A stretch of DNA of 51,300 bases from Acidobacteriota bacterium (GTDB lineage Bacteria; Acidobacteriota; Terriglobia; Versatilivoradales; Versatilivoraceae). Below, piece after piece: positions 35,124 to 42,272 of the stretch. Below the pieces are notes generated by a model. That model saw only the letters and a list, made by a program, of their open reading frames with translations. It had not been told where the DNA came from and searched no databases. The stretch's first letter is position 1. Each line of letters begins with the position of its first letter. The stretch spans positions 1 through 51,300 of the forward strand of contig JAPPDF010000081.1 of assembly GCA_028875575.1 (NCBI GenBank), written 5' to 3'. Made by a program: the position numbers and the translations under genes.

Positions 35124-36242
35124 ATGGATATTGACCAGGCAGTCACATTGACTCAGGACCGTCTCGCCCAAGAGGGCGACACCATGGGTGAATTGCTCGG
35201 GCACTTTCGGAACAGCATCTCGCCGATTCTTATCGGGGATCCGGAGTGGGACCGCATCCTCGACTGCGCCGGGAATCTTCCGATCGCATTGGGCGCCCTT
35301 CCCTTCGGTTTCGAGCTGCCGCTGCATGTACGCAGGCCCGAGGCGGACTTCGGCGTTTCAGTGGCCGGCGGAACCCGATCGGCGGCATTCTTCCGCGAGC
35401 GCGCACGGACCGACCGGAACGATGACACCGCCAGAGCGATCACCCGCCTTTTCAGGCAAACGGATGCCGAGACCTCCCCTCTGCGCGACATCGTCGGACG
35501 CAAGTTGATGCTGGAATACGACATCGGCTCGGCCCGGCAGGCTGAACGTCCGCTTCCGGGAATGTTCCTGCGGCCCGGCGAACGCCCGATTGTCGGAGGC
35601 CGTGGTCAGGTGGACGATGTCGGCAGGGTGGTTGACGCTCTCGTTTCCTGCGTAGGTTGGGAGAGGAATGACGCCGAGCGGGAGAACGTCGAGCGAGCTT
35701 ACCGGGCGCAGCCGGGAGATACCCGCCTGGATTCGTTCGGCGTATTCCCGTCGCGCTCACGGTCAATCCGACTGGCGATCATGGGCTTCAAGGCCCAGCA
35801 GGAACTATGTGCCTACCTGGAAAAGACGGGTTGGCCCGGTCAACTCCCGGCTGTCGAATCCGTTATTTCACGCTTCAAGGAACGTGCGAATATCGTTAGG
35901 ACCGGGGTGAATCTTGACGTGCGGGAAGAAGGTCTCGGTCCGACGCTCGGCCTGACGCTCATTGTCAAGCAGCGATATACAAAGGACTCACGCTACTGGC
36001 TCGACGGCCTGACCGACTGGGATCCCTTCCTGGATGCCCTGAGCCATGAGGACCGTGTCGTTCCGGAAAAGCTCGGGGCGCTGGCCGGCTGGGTTTCCAG
36101 ACCGACGACGCTTTTCGGGAAGTCCGGGCGTTTTGTGCTGCTGCGCGGCATTCACCACATCAAGCTCGTGATATCCGGAAATCAGCTTCGAAAAGCCAAG
36201 GCCTACGTGTTCATGGTGCTTTCCGCAGCGGTCTCTTCCTGA
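35124..36242 (+). CDS. Unrecognised RiPP-cluster protein (372 aa)
   Basis: This gene begins 10 bases after the YcaO stop and is the last gene of the + strand operon. It is soluble, without signal peptide, membrane helix or nucleotide-binding loop. Visible features are an N-terminal helical part ending SISPILIGDPEWDRIL, alternating strands around PIALGALPFGFELPLHVRRPEADFGVSVAGG, a central segment SFGVFPSRSRSIRLAIMGF, and the late pair TGVNLDVREEGLGPTLGLTL and RGIHHIKLVISGNQLRKAKAYVFMVL. The beta-rich pattern with repeated strands could be a barrel such as a peptide prenyltransferase, or a scaffold, but I see no diagnostic motif and assign no function. Its position and coupling argue for a role in maturing the peptide. 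Confidence 0.75.
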   Translation: MDIDQAVTLTQDRLAQEGDTMGELLGHFRNSISPILIGDPEWDRILDCAGNLPIALGALPFGFELPLHVRRPEADFGVSVAGGTRSAAFFRERARTDRNDDTARAITRLFRQTDAETSPLRDIVGRKLMLEYDIGSARQAERPLPGMFLRPGERPIVGGRGQVDDVGRVVDALVSCVGWERNDAERENVERAYRAQPGDTRLDSFGVFPSRSRSIRLAIMGFKAQQELCAYLEKTGWPGQLPAVESVISRFKERANIVRTGVNLDVREEGLGPTLGLTLIVKQRYTKDSRYWLDGLTDWDPFLDALSHEDRVVPEKLGALAGWVSRPTTLFGKSGRFVLLRGIHHIKLVISGNQLRKAKAYVFMVLSAAVSS

Positions 36243-36257
36243 CGCGGGTAAAAGACA

Positions 36258-36299
36258 AACCCCCACCAGCCCCGCAATGCAACGGGAGTGATGGGGGTT
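36258..36299 (-). terminator. Intrinsic terminator between the unknown gene and the precursor gene
   Basis: AACCCCCA (36258-36265) pairs perfectly with TGGGGGTT (36292-36299), and the inner bases continue the stem with a few mismatches. Read on the minus strand, the hairpin is followed by the T-rich tract TTTGTCTTTT, so it should end the precursor transcript. It may also stop the operon from the other side, although there is no T run there. Confidence 0.65.
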
Positions 36300-36373
36300 C
36301 AGTTCAAGCTACGCAGGAATGCGGACTCGGAGTATTCCGCATCCAGCCCGGCACCTTCAACGGCAATTGGGAC

Positions 36374-36625
36374 TTACCAGCAGCAACAAAGACCGGCTGA
36401 GACGGCCTCGAGCTGTTCCTCGGTAATGTTCGGATCCGGCGGCAAGGCGAGATGCACCGTCTGCATGTCGCTCTCGTGGACCTTGATGTTCATCGAATCG
36501 GGAATCGTGATGCCCAATTCCTCGCTGATGGTCGTCTTGGGGTCAGCGAGAAGCTGTTGCCTGAAATCCGCATCCAGGGCGGACTTCTCAACAATCTGCT
36601 GCAGCATTTGATCGCCGCTTCTCAT
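36374..36625 (-). CDS. NHLP-family RiPP precursor with core LCCCW
   Basis: This is an 83-residue precursor peptide. The ATG is preceded by GGAAGGAG at good spacing. The leader (1-78) is a nitrile-hydratase-alpha-like leader: FRQQLLADPKTTISEELGIT at 21-40, IKVHES at 47-52, HLALPP at 58-63, and EEQLEAVSAG at 69-78. Only five residues follow, L79 C80 C81 C82 W83, encoded CTT TGT TGC TGC TGG before TAA. The core carries the two residue types that the cluster's enzymes should modify: Cys for the YcaO cyclodehydratase and Trp for the halogenase. C39 cleavage after Ala-Gly would release a pentapeptide. The gene faces the operon from the opposite strand and has its own terminator, so dosage can be set separately. 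Confidence 0.93.
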   Translation of the reverse strand: MRSGDQMLQQIVEKSALDADFRQQLLADPKTTISEELGITIPDSMNIKVHESDMQTVHLALPPDPNITEEQLEAVSAGLCCCW

Positions 36626-36970
36626 GGCAATTCTCCTTCCGTTGTCTGTGACGAACGAGTGCCAGACAACGTCAAAGTGTTCACTGGCTGGTCACAACAC
36701 ATATATGCCGCAACTCTAACAAAAATATGCCGCATATTCAAGTCCGAAAAATGCCGAAAAATTCGGTCCGGTGTGCATCGGCTCAGGGCGAAGGGCCTTT
36801 TCAGCCTGGTGGTTTGGATGGAAGTTCCCTCCGCGGGCTACCATCCGGTGGGGTCGGCAACTCGTGACGGTGGGAATGGACAAAGCCCCTAGCCGTGCCG
36901 TGCCGATCATGGGGACGCTGGGCCCGCCTACGCGAGACGGAGATCCGGCCGCGGGCAGGATGAGAATAAG
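36626..36970. other. Upstream region of the precursor gene
   Basis: These 345 bases contain no gene I can support, and no second precursor was found. The half next to the precursor gene is AT-rich compared with its surroundings and carries the short repeats listed at 36704-36758. The right half, toward 36970, shows nothing recognisable. Confidence 0.5.
36704..36758. promoter_or_regulatory. Phased TATGCCGCA repeats, possible operator of the precursor gene
   Basis: TATGCCGCA occurs at 36704-36712 and again at 36726-36734, 22 bases apart (two helical turns). A third, weaker copy (ATGCCGAA) begins at 36751, 24 bases on. The middle copy is embedded in ATATGCCGCATAT (36725-36737), a perfect 6-1-6 palindrome. 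They lie about 80-130 bases upstream of the precursor ATG. A regulator or a promoter-proximal DNA bend is a reasonable guess. No regulator gene is in the cluster. Confidence 0.45.
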
Positions 36971-38833
36971 TCAACCCGGGGTCATGTAGGAAAGATCCCA
37001 GTCTCCGAGCCTGGTGAGAGTGCTTCCCGGGCGCTCCAGCCCGGGAGAGCCCTGGCGAACCCAGGACTGAAGATCCTCGCGTTGGCCCAGGCGCCGCAAG
37101 GCGTTCCAGGAGGTGCTGAAGTCGTTGCGGGAGTTTGTGTCCCAGAAGAACAGGTGGTCGATGCCCGCCTCGTAGAGGGCGTGAGCCCGTTTGCGGTAAT
37201 CCTCCGCATCCACCTGACGCGGCATGAGGTTGAGCGCCAACCGGCAGGAGGTGCCTCGGGTGATCCGCTGAAAGAACCGAGCGTCGCCGGGGTCCATCCA
37301 GGAAACGGCGCCGCTGTTCAATCCCGTCACTGAGGTGTAGGGGATGATGGCGTCCACCAGTCCCTCCCGAACCCAGCCTTCCACGTCCATGGCGTAGTAG
37401 AGGTTCTCCTCCCGGCTGCTCATCACGATGGCCGTGACCTGGATCGGCTTTTCCCGGTTCTGCTCGCGGGCCGCCTCATCCATGGCCTGGCGGACCTCCC
37501 GCATGAACCGGGTCAGAAAGGTGGCGCGGTAGGAAAGCCAACGGGCGTCTTTCGGATCCAGCCCGGTTGGATCCATTCCGTACCGGGATTTGAAGCCCTC
37601 GACTACGGGAGGCTCGTATTCCACCAGCGGCGGGCGCCGATTGTAGAGAAGACAGACTCCGTCGACGGGATAACCGGCGACTTCCTGCAGGATGGAGACC
37701 ACGAACCGCCGGACTTCCGGGTAGGCGTAGGAAAGGCGAGGAGTATTGCGACCCCGGCGATCCACCCCCCGCCACTCGGGATGGCGATCGTAAAACCCGC
37801 GACTGTTCCACTCCCGGTGCGGAACCGGGAAGTGGAACCCGGCCGTCCGGTAGGCGGCGTGAAACTCCAGGCCGGCCCCATGGCAAGCCTCCAGGGCCAC
37901 CCGAAAGGGATCGATATTCTTCCGCCGCAGGGTGCGCCAGCTCTCCGCGGCCAGCCGGTCCCCGACCCGGTAGGGATCCTCGATCCAGTCGTCCGAGGGC
38001 ATCATCCCGATCCTGGTGAAGTAGTTGCAGCGATCCCCGGAGGCGGCTTCCCAGTACAGCCTGGAGAAATCGGTGTGGCGAAAGGGCTCGACCTCACGCC
38101 GGATGTCGGCCACGCTGACGGGTCGAAAGGAGTAGTGATAGCTCCAGGCATCGTTGTGGGCCCAGAGCCGCCGGTTCTTGCCGCCTTCCCGCTCCTCCTT
38201 CAAGCGCCGGACTGCCTCCTCGGACAAGGGCACCAGCTTGATGTAGGCCACCCAGGCTCCGTGGGAGGGATTGCCCACCGAGCCGGGATCATCGGGGACC
38301 ACCCGGGAGGTCCATTGCCCCATGACGATGTCCTGGCCCGTCAGGTCGGCCGCCTTCCAATAGACGTCGTCGACGCGGTACCTCCGGCTCGGATTCGAGC
38401 GGTGGGATATCAGGGAGAAGGCGCTGTCCGTCTTCAAGCGCACCAGCAGCCGGGTGTTGTCCTCGTTGTAGCCGTAGGATCGAATGCCGAAATAGATGGC
38501 GTGCCAACCCTTCCGGTCCAGGGGACAAGTTACCGGAGGCGCCGCCGTGTTCTGTCCGGCAACCAGCATGGTCCCTTTCAATCGATCGGTCTGGTAGTCC
38601 AGGAGTCTCCAGCGATTTCTCCGTGGTTTGCGGGAAAGCACCGACGCCGGCCGGCAACGCCCCAGGTCGGTGAGGTAGATCGCTTCTCCCGATTCCGAGG
38701 AGGCTGCCGCGGACCCGGGTGGCGCAGCCTTCAAGGACGACAGGGCCGCGGAAGCGCCCGATACCATGGCCGCTGCCTGCAGGAACTGGCGGCGGCCCAC
38801 TGTTCCCCGCCCGGGGGCGTCTTGGCTGTTCAT
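36971..38833 (-). CDS. Tat-exported GH10-like family protein (paralogue 1)
   Basis: This is a 620-residue protein starting at ATG 38833, which puts the twin-arginine motif GRRQFLQ at the N-terminus. The frame is open upstream but overlaps intergenic sequence and the next gene. An N-terminal beta-rich region (about 45-230) precedes a TIM-barrel-like domain of the 'family 10 glycosylhydrolase-like' type, with VALEACHGAGLEFHAAYRTAG, a PVDGVCLLYNRRPPLVEYE strand end and the AMDVEGWVREGLVDAIIPYTSV segment. The latter aligns with LDVRAWVEEGLVDSVVPKHY of the next gene, showing that the two are paralogues. Family members act on extracellular glycans, but catalytic Glu residues cannot be assigned with confidence here. 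It ends at Thr-Pro-Gly. Confidence 0.75.
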   Translation of the reverse strand: MNSQDAPGRGTVGRRQFLQAAAMVSGASAALSSLKAAPPGSAAASSESGEAIYLTDLGRCRPASVLSRKPRRNRWRLLDYQTDRLKGTMLVAGQNTAAPPVTCPLDRKGWHAIYFGIRSYGYNEDNTRLLVRLKTDSAFSLISHRSNPSRRYRVDDVYWKAADLTGQDIVMGQWTSRVVPDDPGSVGNPSHGAWVAYIKLVPLSEEAVRRLKEEREGGKNRRLWAHNDAWSYHYSFRPVSVADIRREVEPFRHTDFSRLYWEAASGDRCNYFTRIGMMPSDDWIEDPYRVGDRLAAESWRTLRRKNIDPFRVALEACHGAGLEFHAAYRTAGFHFPVPHREWNSRGFYDRHPEWRGVDRRGRNTPRLSYAYPEVRRFVVSILQEVAGYPVDGVCLLYNRRPPLVEYEPPVVEGFKSRYGMDPTGLDPKDARWLSYRATFLTRFMREVRQAMDEAAREQNREKPIQVTAIVMSSREENLYYAMDVEGWVREGLVDAIIPYTSVTGLNSGAVSWMDPGDARFFQRITRGTSCRLALNLMPRQVDAEDYRKRAHALYEAGIDHLFFWDTNSRNDFSTSWNALRRLGQREDLQSWVRQGSPGLERPGSTLTRLGDWDLSYMTPG

Positions 38834-38868
38834 GGTGGCGGCGATAATATCGAGCGGGGGTTCTGCGG

Positions 38869-40452
38869 TCAATGGTAGCGGACCCAGAGCTCGACCTCGG
38901 TCAGCTCCAGCTTGGCCGTGACCATGGGATTGCGTTTTTTGAGGAAGAAACGGACTTCGTTGCTGCCGGGCTGGGGGTAGGGGCCCTCGGTCAGGTCGAT
39001 CTCGATCCAGCGCTCGCCGAAGGCCACCGGGTCGGCCTGGCAGCGATGCCGGTCGCGGGGAATGGGCGCTCCGTTCAGATGGACCTCCCACTCGTCGCTT
39101 TCCGGGGTGATTCGGGGAACCCCCAACTTCAGGCCAACCTCCTTGACCAGCCCGGAGGCTGCTGCCGCCGGGAGGTCATCGCCCACAATCAGGGAAACGG
39201 AATGGCCGCCGGCCCGGGTGTCCAGCGTCCTGGGAATCTGCCTTGGGATGTCGGCAAGGTCGTGCCTTGCGTTGGGCAGCAGGAAGTAGTGCTTGTCCCG
39301 CAGCCGGATGCCCTCGGGGTCGCCGATCTCGCGCAGGATCCTGCGGTCGTCCTGGCAGAGGGGGTGGGGTCGATGGTTGAAGAAGTTGTAGAGGTAGAGG
39401 CTGTCCACCCCTGCCTGCCAGTACCTGGACGCCGCCGCCCGGAACTGCTCGTCGCTCACGTCCATTCTCTGCTCCAGGCAGGGCGCCACCGTAATGGAGG
39501 TGCCGGAGGCCAGCTCCAGGAATTCTTCCACCGGGACCTCCATGTTGAATCGAATGTAGTGCTTGGGCACGACCGAATCCACCAGGCCTTCCTCGACCCA
39601 GGCCCGCACGTCCAGTCCGATCTGCAGGGCCCCTTCCAGGGTCCTCGGCACCAGCACCTGAAGCTGTAGTTCCCTGCCCTTCTCGCGCGCGATTTCCTGC
39701 ATGCGGCGGCGCACCTTCCTCACGAATTCCGTCATGACGGGAGCCTTGCCGCGGGCCTCCTCCGGCTTGAAATAAAAGGGGTGCCTCAGAAAGTCGAGCT
39801 CGAAGCCCTCGATGTCATAGCGCTGGCAGGTTTCCTCGATGATGGCCAGGTGAAAGTCGTGGATCCGGCTGTGGGAGAAGTCGAAGAGATGCCTGGAATA
39901 GTGCTTGGAATTGCCGCCGATCCGCAGTTCCGGATGCTGGTGCCAGAAGGTTCCGGTCCAGAAGTTCTTCTCCGGTCCCTCCCTGGAGTAAGCGAAATGG
40001 GCATCGTTCATGCGCTGCGAAACAAAATACTGAAGCCCTCGCTGGTGAGCCCGATCGCCCAGCACCCGCACCGGGTCATTCCCCTGCTCCACCAGGTGGC
40101 GGGCGTTCTCCCCTCGTCGAAAATCGGCGGCGCTGGAGTACTTCCCCTTGGCCAGGTCCCAGGCCCTTTCGCCCACCTTGGTGTCATGCAGGAAGACCCG
40201 CGGGAGCACCAGGCAGTAGACGTAGCGGTCGACCGGGGTTCCCGAGAACTGGTCCACCAGGTCGGTGAGCTCCTCCACCTTCATGGGGTAGCGGTGGGGG
40301 ATGAACACCACGCTGTTGCCGTCGTCGTTGTAGATCAGGCGCGGCTTGCCGGTCTTGCTCCGAGTCGTGCGCCCGGCGCCCGGAGTCGGGGCCGCCGTAA
40401 GCAACCCGGCGGCTCCGGCGCCGACCTTGAGAAACTGTCGTCTTGTGGCCAT
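38869..40452 (-). CDS. Tat-exported GH10-like family protein (paralogue 2)
   Basis: This is a 527-residue protein beginning MATRRQFLKVGAGAAGLL, a clear twin-arginine signal. The TIM-barrel region (about 40-380) shows YDIEGFELDFLRHPFYF, where the EGFELDF strand end is a typical place for acidic catalytic or metal-binding residues, then the ALQIGLDVRAWVEEGLVDSVVP segment shared with its neighbour. A C-terminal beta domain (about 400-527, EWEVHLNGAPIPRDRHRCQADP ... NEVRFFLKKRNPM) resembles a carbohydrate-binding or jelly-roll module. It lies 35 bases upstream of paralogue 1 in the same direction, so they form a pair that may degrade one polysaccharide. Substrate is unknown. Confidence 0.75.
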   Translation of the reverse strand: MATRRQFLKVGAGAAGLLTAAPTPGAGRTTRSKTGKPRLIYNDDGNSVVFIPHRYPMKVEELTDLVDQFSGTPVDRYVYCLVLPRVFLHDTKVGERAWDLAKGKYSSAADFRRGENARHLVEQGNDPVRVLGDRAHQRGLQYFVSQRMNDAHFAYSREGPEKNFWTGTFWHQHPELRIGGNSKHYSRHLFDFSHSRIHDFHLAIIEETCQRYDIEGFELDFLRHPFYFKPEEARGKAPVMTEFVRKVRRRMQEIAREKGRELQLQVLVPRTLEGALQIGLDVRAWVEEGLVDSVVPKHYIRFNMEVPVEEFLELASGTSITVAPCLEQRMDVSDEQFRAAASRYWQAGVDSLYLYNFFNHRPHPLCQDDRRILREIGDPEGIRLRDKHYFLLPNARHDLADIPRQIPRTLDTRAGGHSVSLIVGDDLPAAAASGLVKEVGLKLGVPRITPESDEWEVHLNGAPIPRDRHRCQADPVAFGERWIEIDLTEGPYPQPGSNEVRFFLKKRNPMVTAKLELTEVELWVRYH

Positions 40453-40465
40453 GGGATAGATCCGT

Positions 40466-42235
40466 TCAAGGTTGAGCGATCAGAGGCAGGTGAGGGACAT
40501 CCCCCGATGGTCTTTTCAGGGTCAGGTCCTCGAAGAGAAGCTGGGGCACGACCAGAGATACCACCGCGGACGACACCGGACCCGAACCCCTGAATAGCAG
40601 TGAAGACAAGGAAAAGCTCGGCGGGGGGCGAAAGGTCGTATGGTAGGCGGTCAGGGTCTCCGAGGCGGCCACGATGTCCCGGAAGCTGGACTCGCTGATC
40701 CCCAGCAGCTCGGCCTTTCGAATCAGCTCCTCCCGGCCGTCCGGGAAGATCTTGAACGCGAGGGTCACCGGCTCGAGGTTCGATCTCCCGCTCTCTTCCG
40801 GCAGCATGAACGCGAACCGTCGCTCCCGTGACAGCGTCATTTGCGGGTTTCCGAGACGGCGCACGACGATCCCGAAGTCCAGTCCCCGTTCCTCGACCAG
40901 GCCAAGCAGTTCCTCCCTCATCTCATCCCGGCTCATTCCACCCCGTGGAACCACGAAGAGATTGGAGGGGGACGGGCCCACGCTCCTCCGATTCCCGGTG
41001 CTATTCGACACGCCCGGAACCGGACTGCGGGTCGCCAGCAGGGTCTTCAGAATCCCCCGCTGCACCAGCCGGGTCTCGCCGGCAGGCACGCCCTCGTTAT
41101 CCACCTTGTATCCGCCCAGCAGCGGGACCTGGCCATGGGTTTCCACGGTCGGATCGTCAACGATGCTGAGAAACCTCGGCAGGACCCTGGCGCCCAGCTT
41201 GTCCAGGAACGGGTTCTTCGGCCCGGCCCCGAATCCGCCGAACGGGAGGAACCGCGGTCCGTCGGTCACGGGAGTCGGCAAGGCGACAAGTCTGGGCACC
41301 AGAACCTGGTTCACCAGTTCCGCCGCCGCCTGTCCTTCGAACAGGACCGGCCCGTTGTAGCGGTCGACGAACTCCGCTTCCCGGAGTTGAACCAGCCGTT
41401 CCGCCATTCCCCGAATCCGTCCCGCCAGGTCCGTCCGGTCCGGCAGCTCCTCCCACCGGCGACCATGGGCCGCGACGAAGTCCTCCAGCTCCGTCCCATC
41501 GACCGCCCGCGTGCCCGCCAGAGCGTGAACGGAGACGGACGGCGACCTCCGGGTAAAGGAAGACCCTTCGCTGTTGACGAAATAGGTCGTCCCGAGCCGG
41601 AGATCGGCCCGGACGTTGGACGTAAAGACGCCCGCAATGCCCTTGAAGACGGCTGAAAGCCCCTTCACCAGCGTCTCCACCCGGGCCGCATCCGGCAGTC
41701 GGCCGGAGGGGCTGTCGTCGGTGTATCGGTAAGGCTCCTCCCGGCTGAAGTCGGGAACTTCCTCGACGCGAGTCCTGTTCTGTAGAACGGCGCGTTTCTT
41801 GGCGAATTGATCCAGAGCCTGCTTGTAGGCGCTGTCGGTGGCCAGCCAGACCTGCCTTCTCAGCTCCTTGTAATCGTCGGCCAGCGGCAGGCCGCGCATG
41901 GAGCCGAATCCGGATTCGAATCCGGACAGATCGAAGAAATTGGTGTTGTCGAGATCGTAATCCCCCACCCTCACCTCCACCGACAGGTAACGGTTGGAAG
42001 AGCCTTCTCCGCGGTTGAGCACTCCCCCCAGGCTGGCCGCAATCCCGATGCTCTTCGTCTCATGAACCCAGTAGGCGACGTAATAGGGTTTCCGCATGCC
42101 TTCGAGTTGCAACTGGTCCATGGTTCTCGCCAACTCGTCCTTCAGGGCCTTCATCAGCACGCTTTCCTCCGCCTTCAGAGCAGGGCCTGTCGACAGAAGG
42201 GTGAACGAGAGGACACAGAGGTGGACACATTTCAT
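40466..42235 (-). CDS. Secreted TldE/PmbA-like protein (TldD/PmbA family, non-catalytic partner)
   Basis: This is a 589-residue TldD/PmbA-family protein. An N-terminal Sec signal (MKCVHLCVLSFTLLSTGPALKAEE) is unlike the cytosolic E. coli proteins. Family features are RVGDYDLDNTNFFDL, YFVNSEGSSFTRRSPSVSVHA, PTVETHGQVPLLGGYKVDNEGVPAGETRLVQRGIL and a C-terminal GREELIRKAELLGIS. The HExxxH zinc motif expected of TldD is absent, so it should be the TldE-type partner that forms a heterodimeric metalloprotease with the TldD-like protein encoded 37 bases upstream. In E. coli TldD/E trims RiPP leaders (microcin B17) and the antidote CcdA. Whether this exported pair has any peptide-maturation role is unknown. 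Confidence 0.85.
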   Translation of the reverse strand: MKCVHLCVLSFTLLSTGPALKAEESVLMKALKDELARTMDQLQLEGMRKPYYVAYWVHETKSIGIAASLGGVLNRGEGSSNRYLSVEVRVGDYDLDNTNFFDLSGFESGFGSMRGLPLADDYKELRRQVWLATDSAYKQALDQFAKKRAVLQNRTRVEEVPDFSREEPYRYTDDSPSGRLPDAARVETLVKGLSAVFKGIAGVFTSNVRADLRLGTTYFVNSEGSSFTRRSPSVSVHALAGTRAVDGTELEDFVAAHGRRWEELPDRTDLAGRIRGMAERLVQLREAEFVDRYNGPVLFEGQAAAELVNQVLVPRLVALPTPVTDGPRFLPFGGFGAGPKNPFLDKLGARVLPRFLSIVDDPTVETHGQVPLLGGYKVDNEGVPAGETRLVQRGILKTLLATRSPVPGVSNSTGNRRSVGPSPSNLFVVPRGGMSRDEMREELLGLVEERGLDFGIVVRRLGNPQMTLSRERRFAFMLPEESGRSNLEPVTLAFKIFPDGREELIRKAELLGISESSFRDIVAASETLTAYHTTFRPPPSFSLSSLLFRGSGPVSSAVVSLVVPQLLFEDLTLKRPSGDVPHLPLIAQP

Positions 42236-42272
42236 GAGATTGCTCCTCGAACGCCAGCTCCCGACGCTGCGG

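Noticed and set aside
36716..36910. A 64-codon minus-strand frame upstream of the precursor as a second RiPP precursor
   Set aside because: It has no NHLP leader features and no ribosome binding site.
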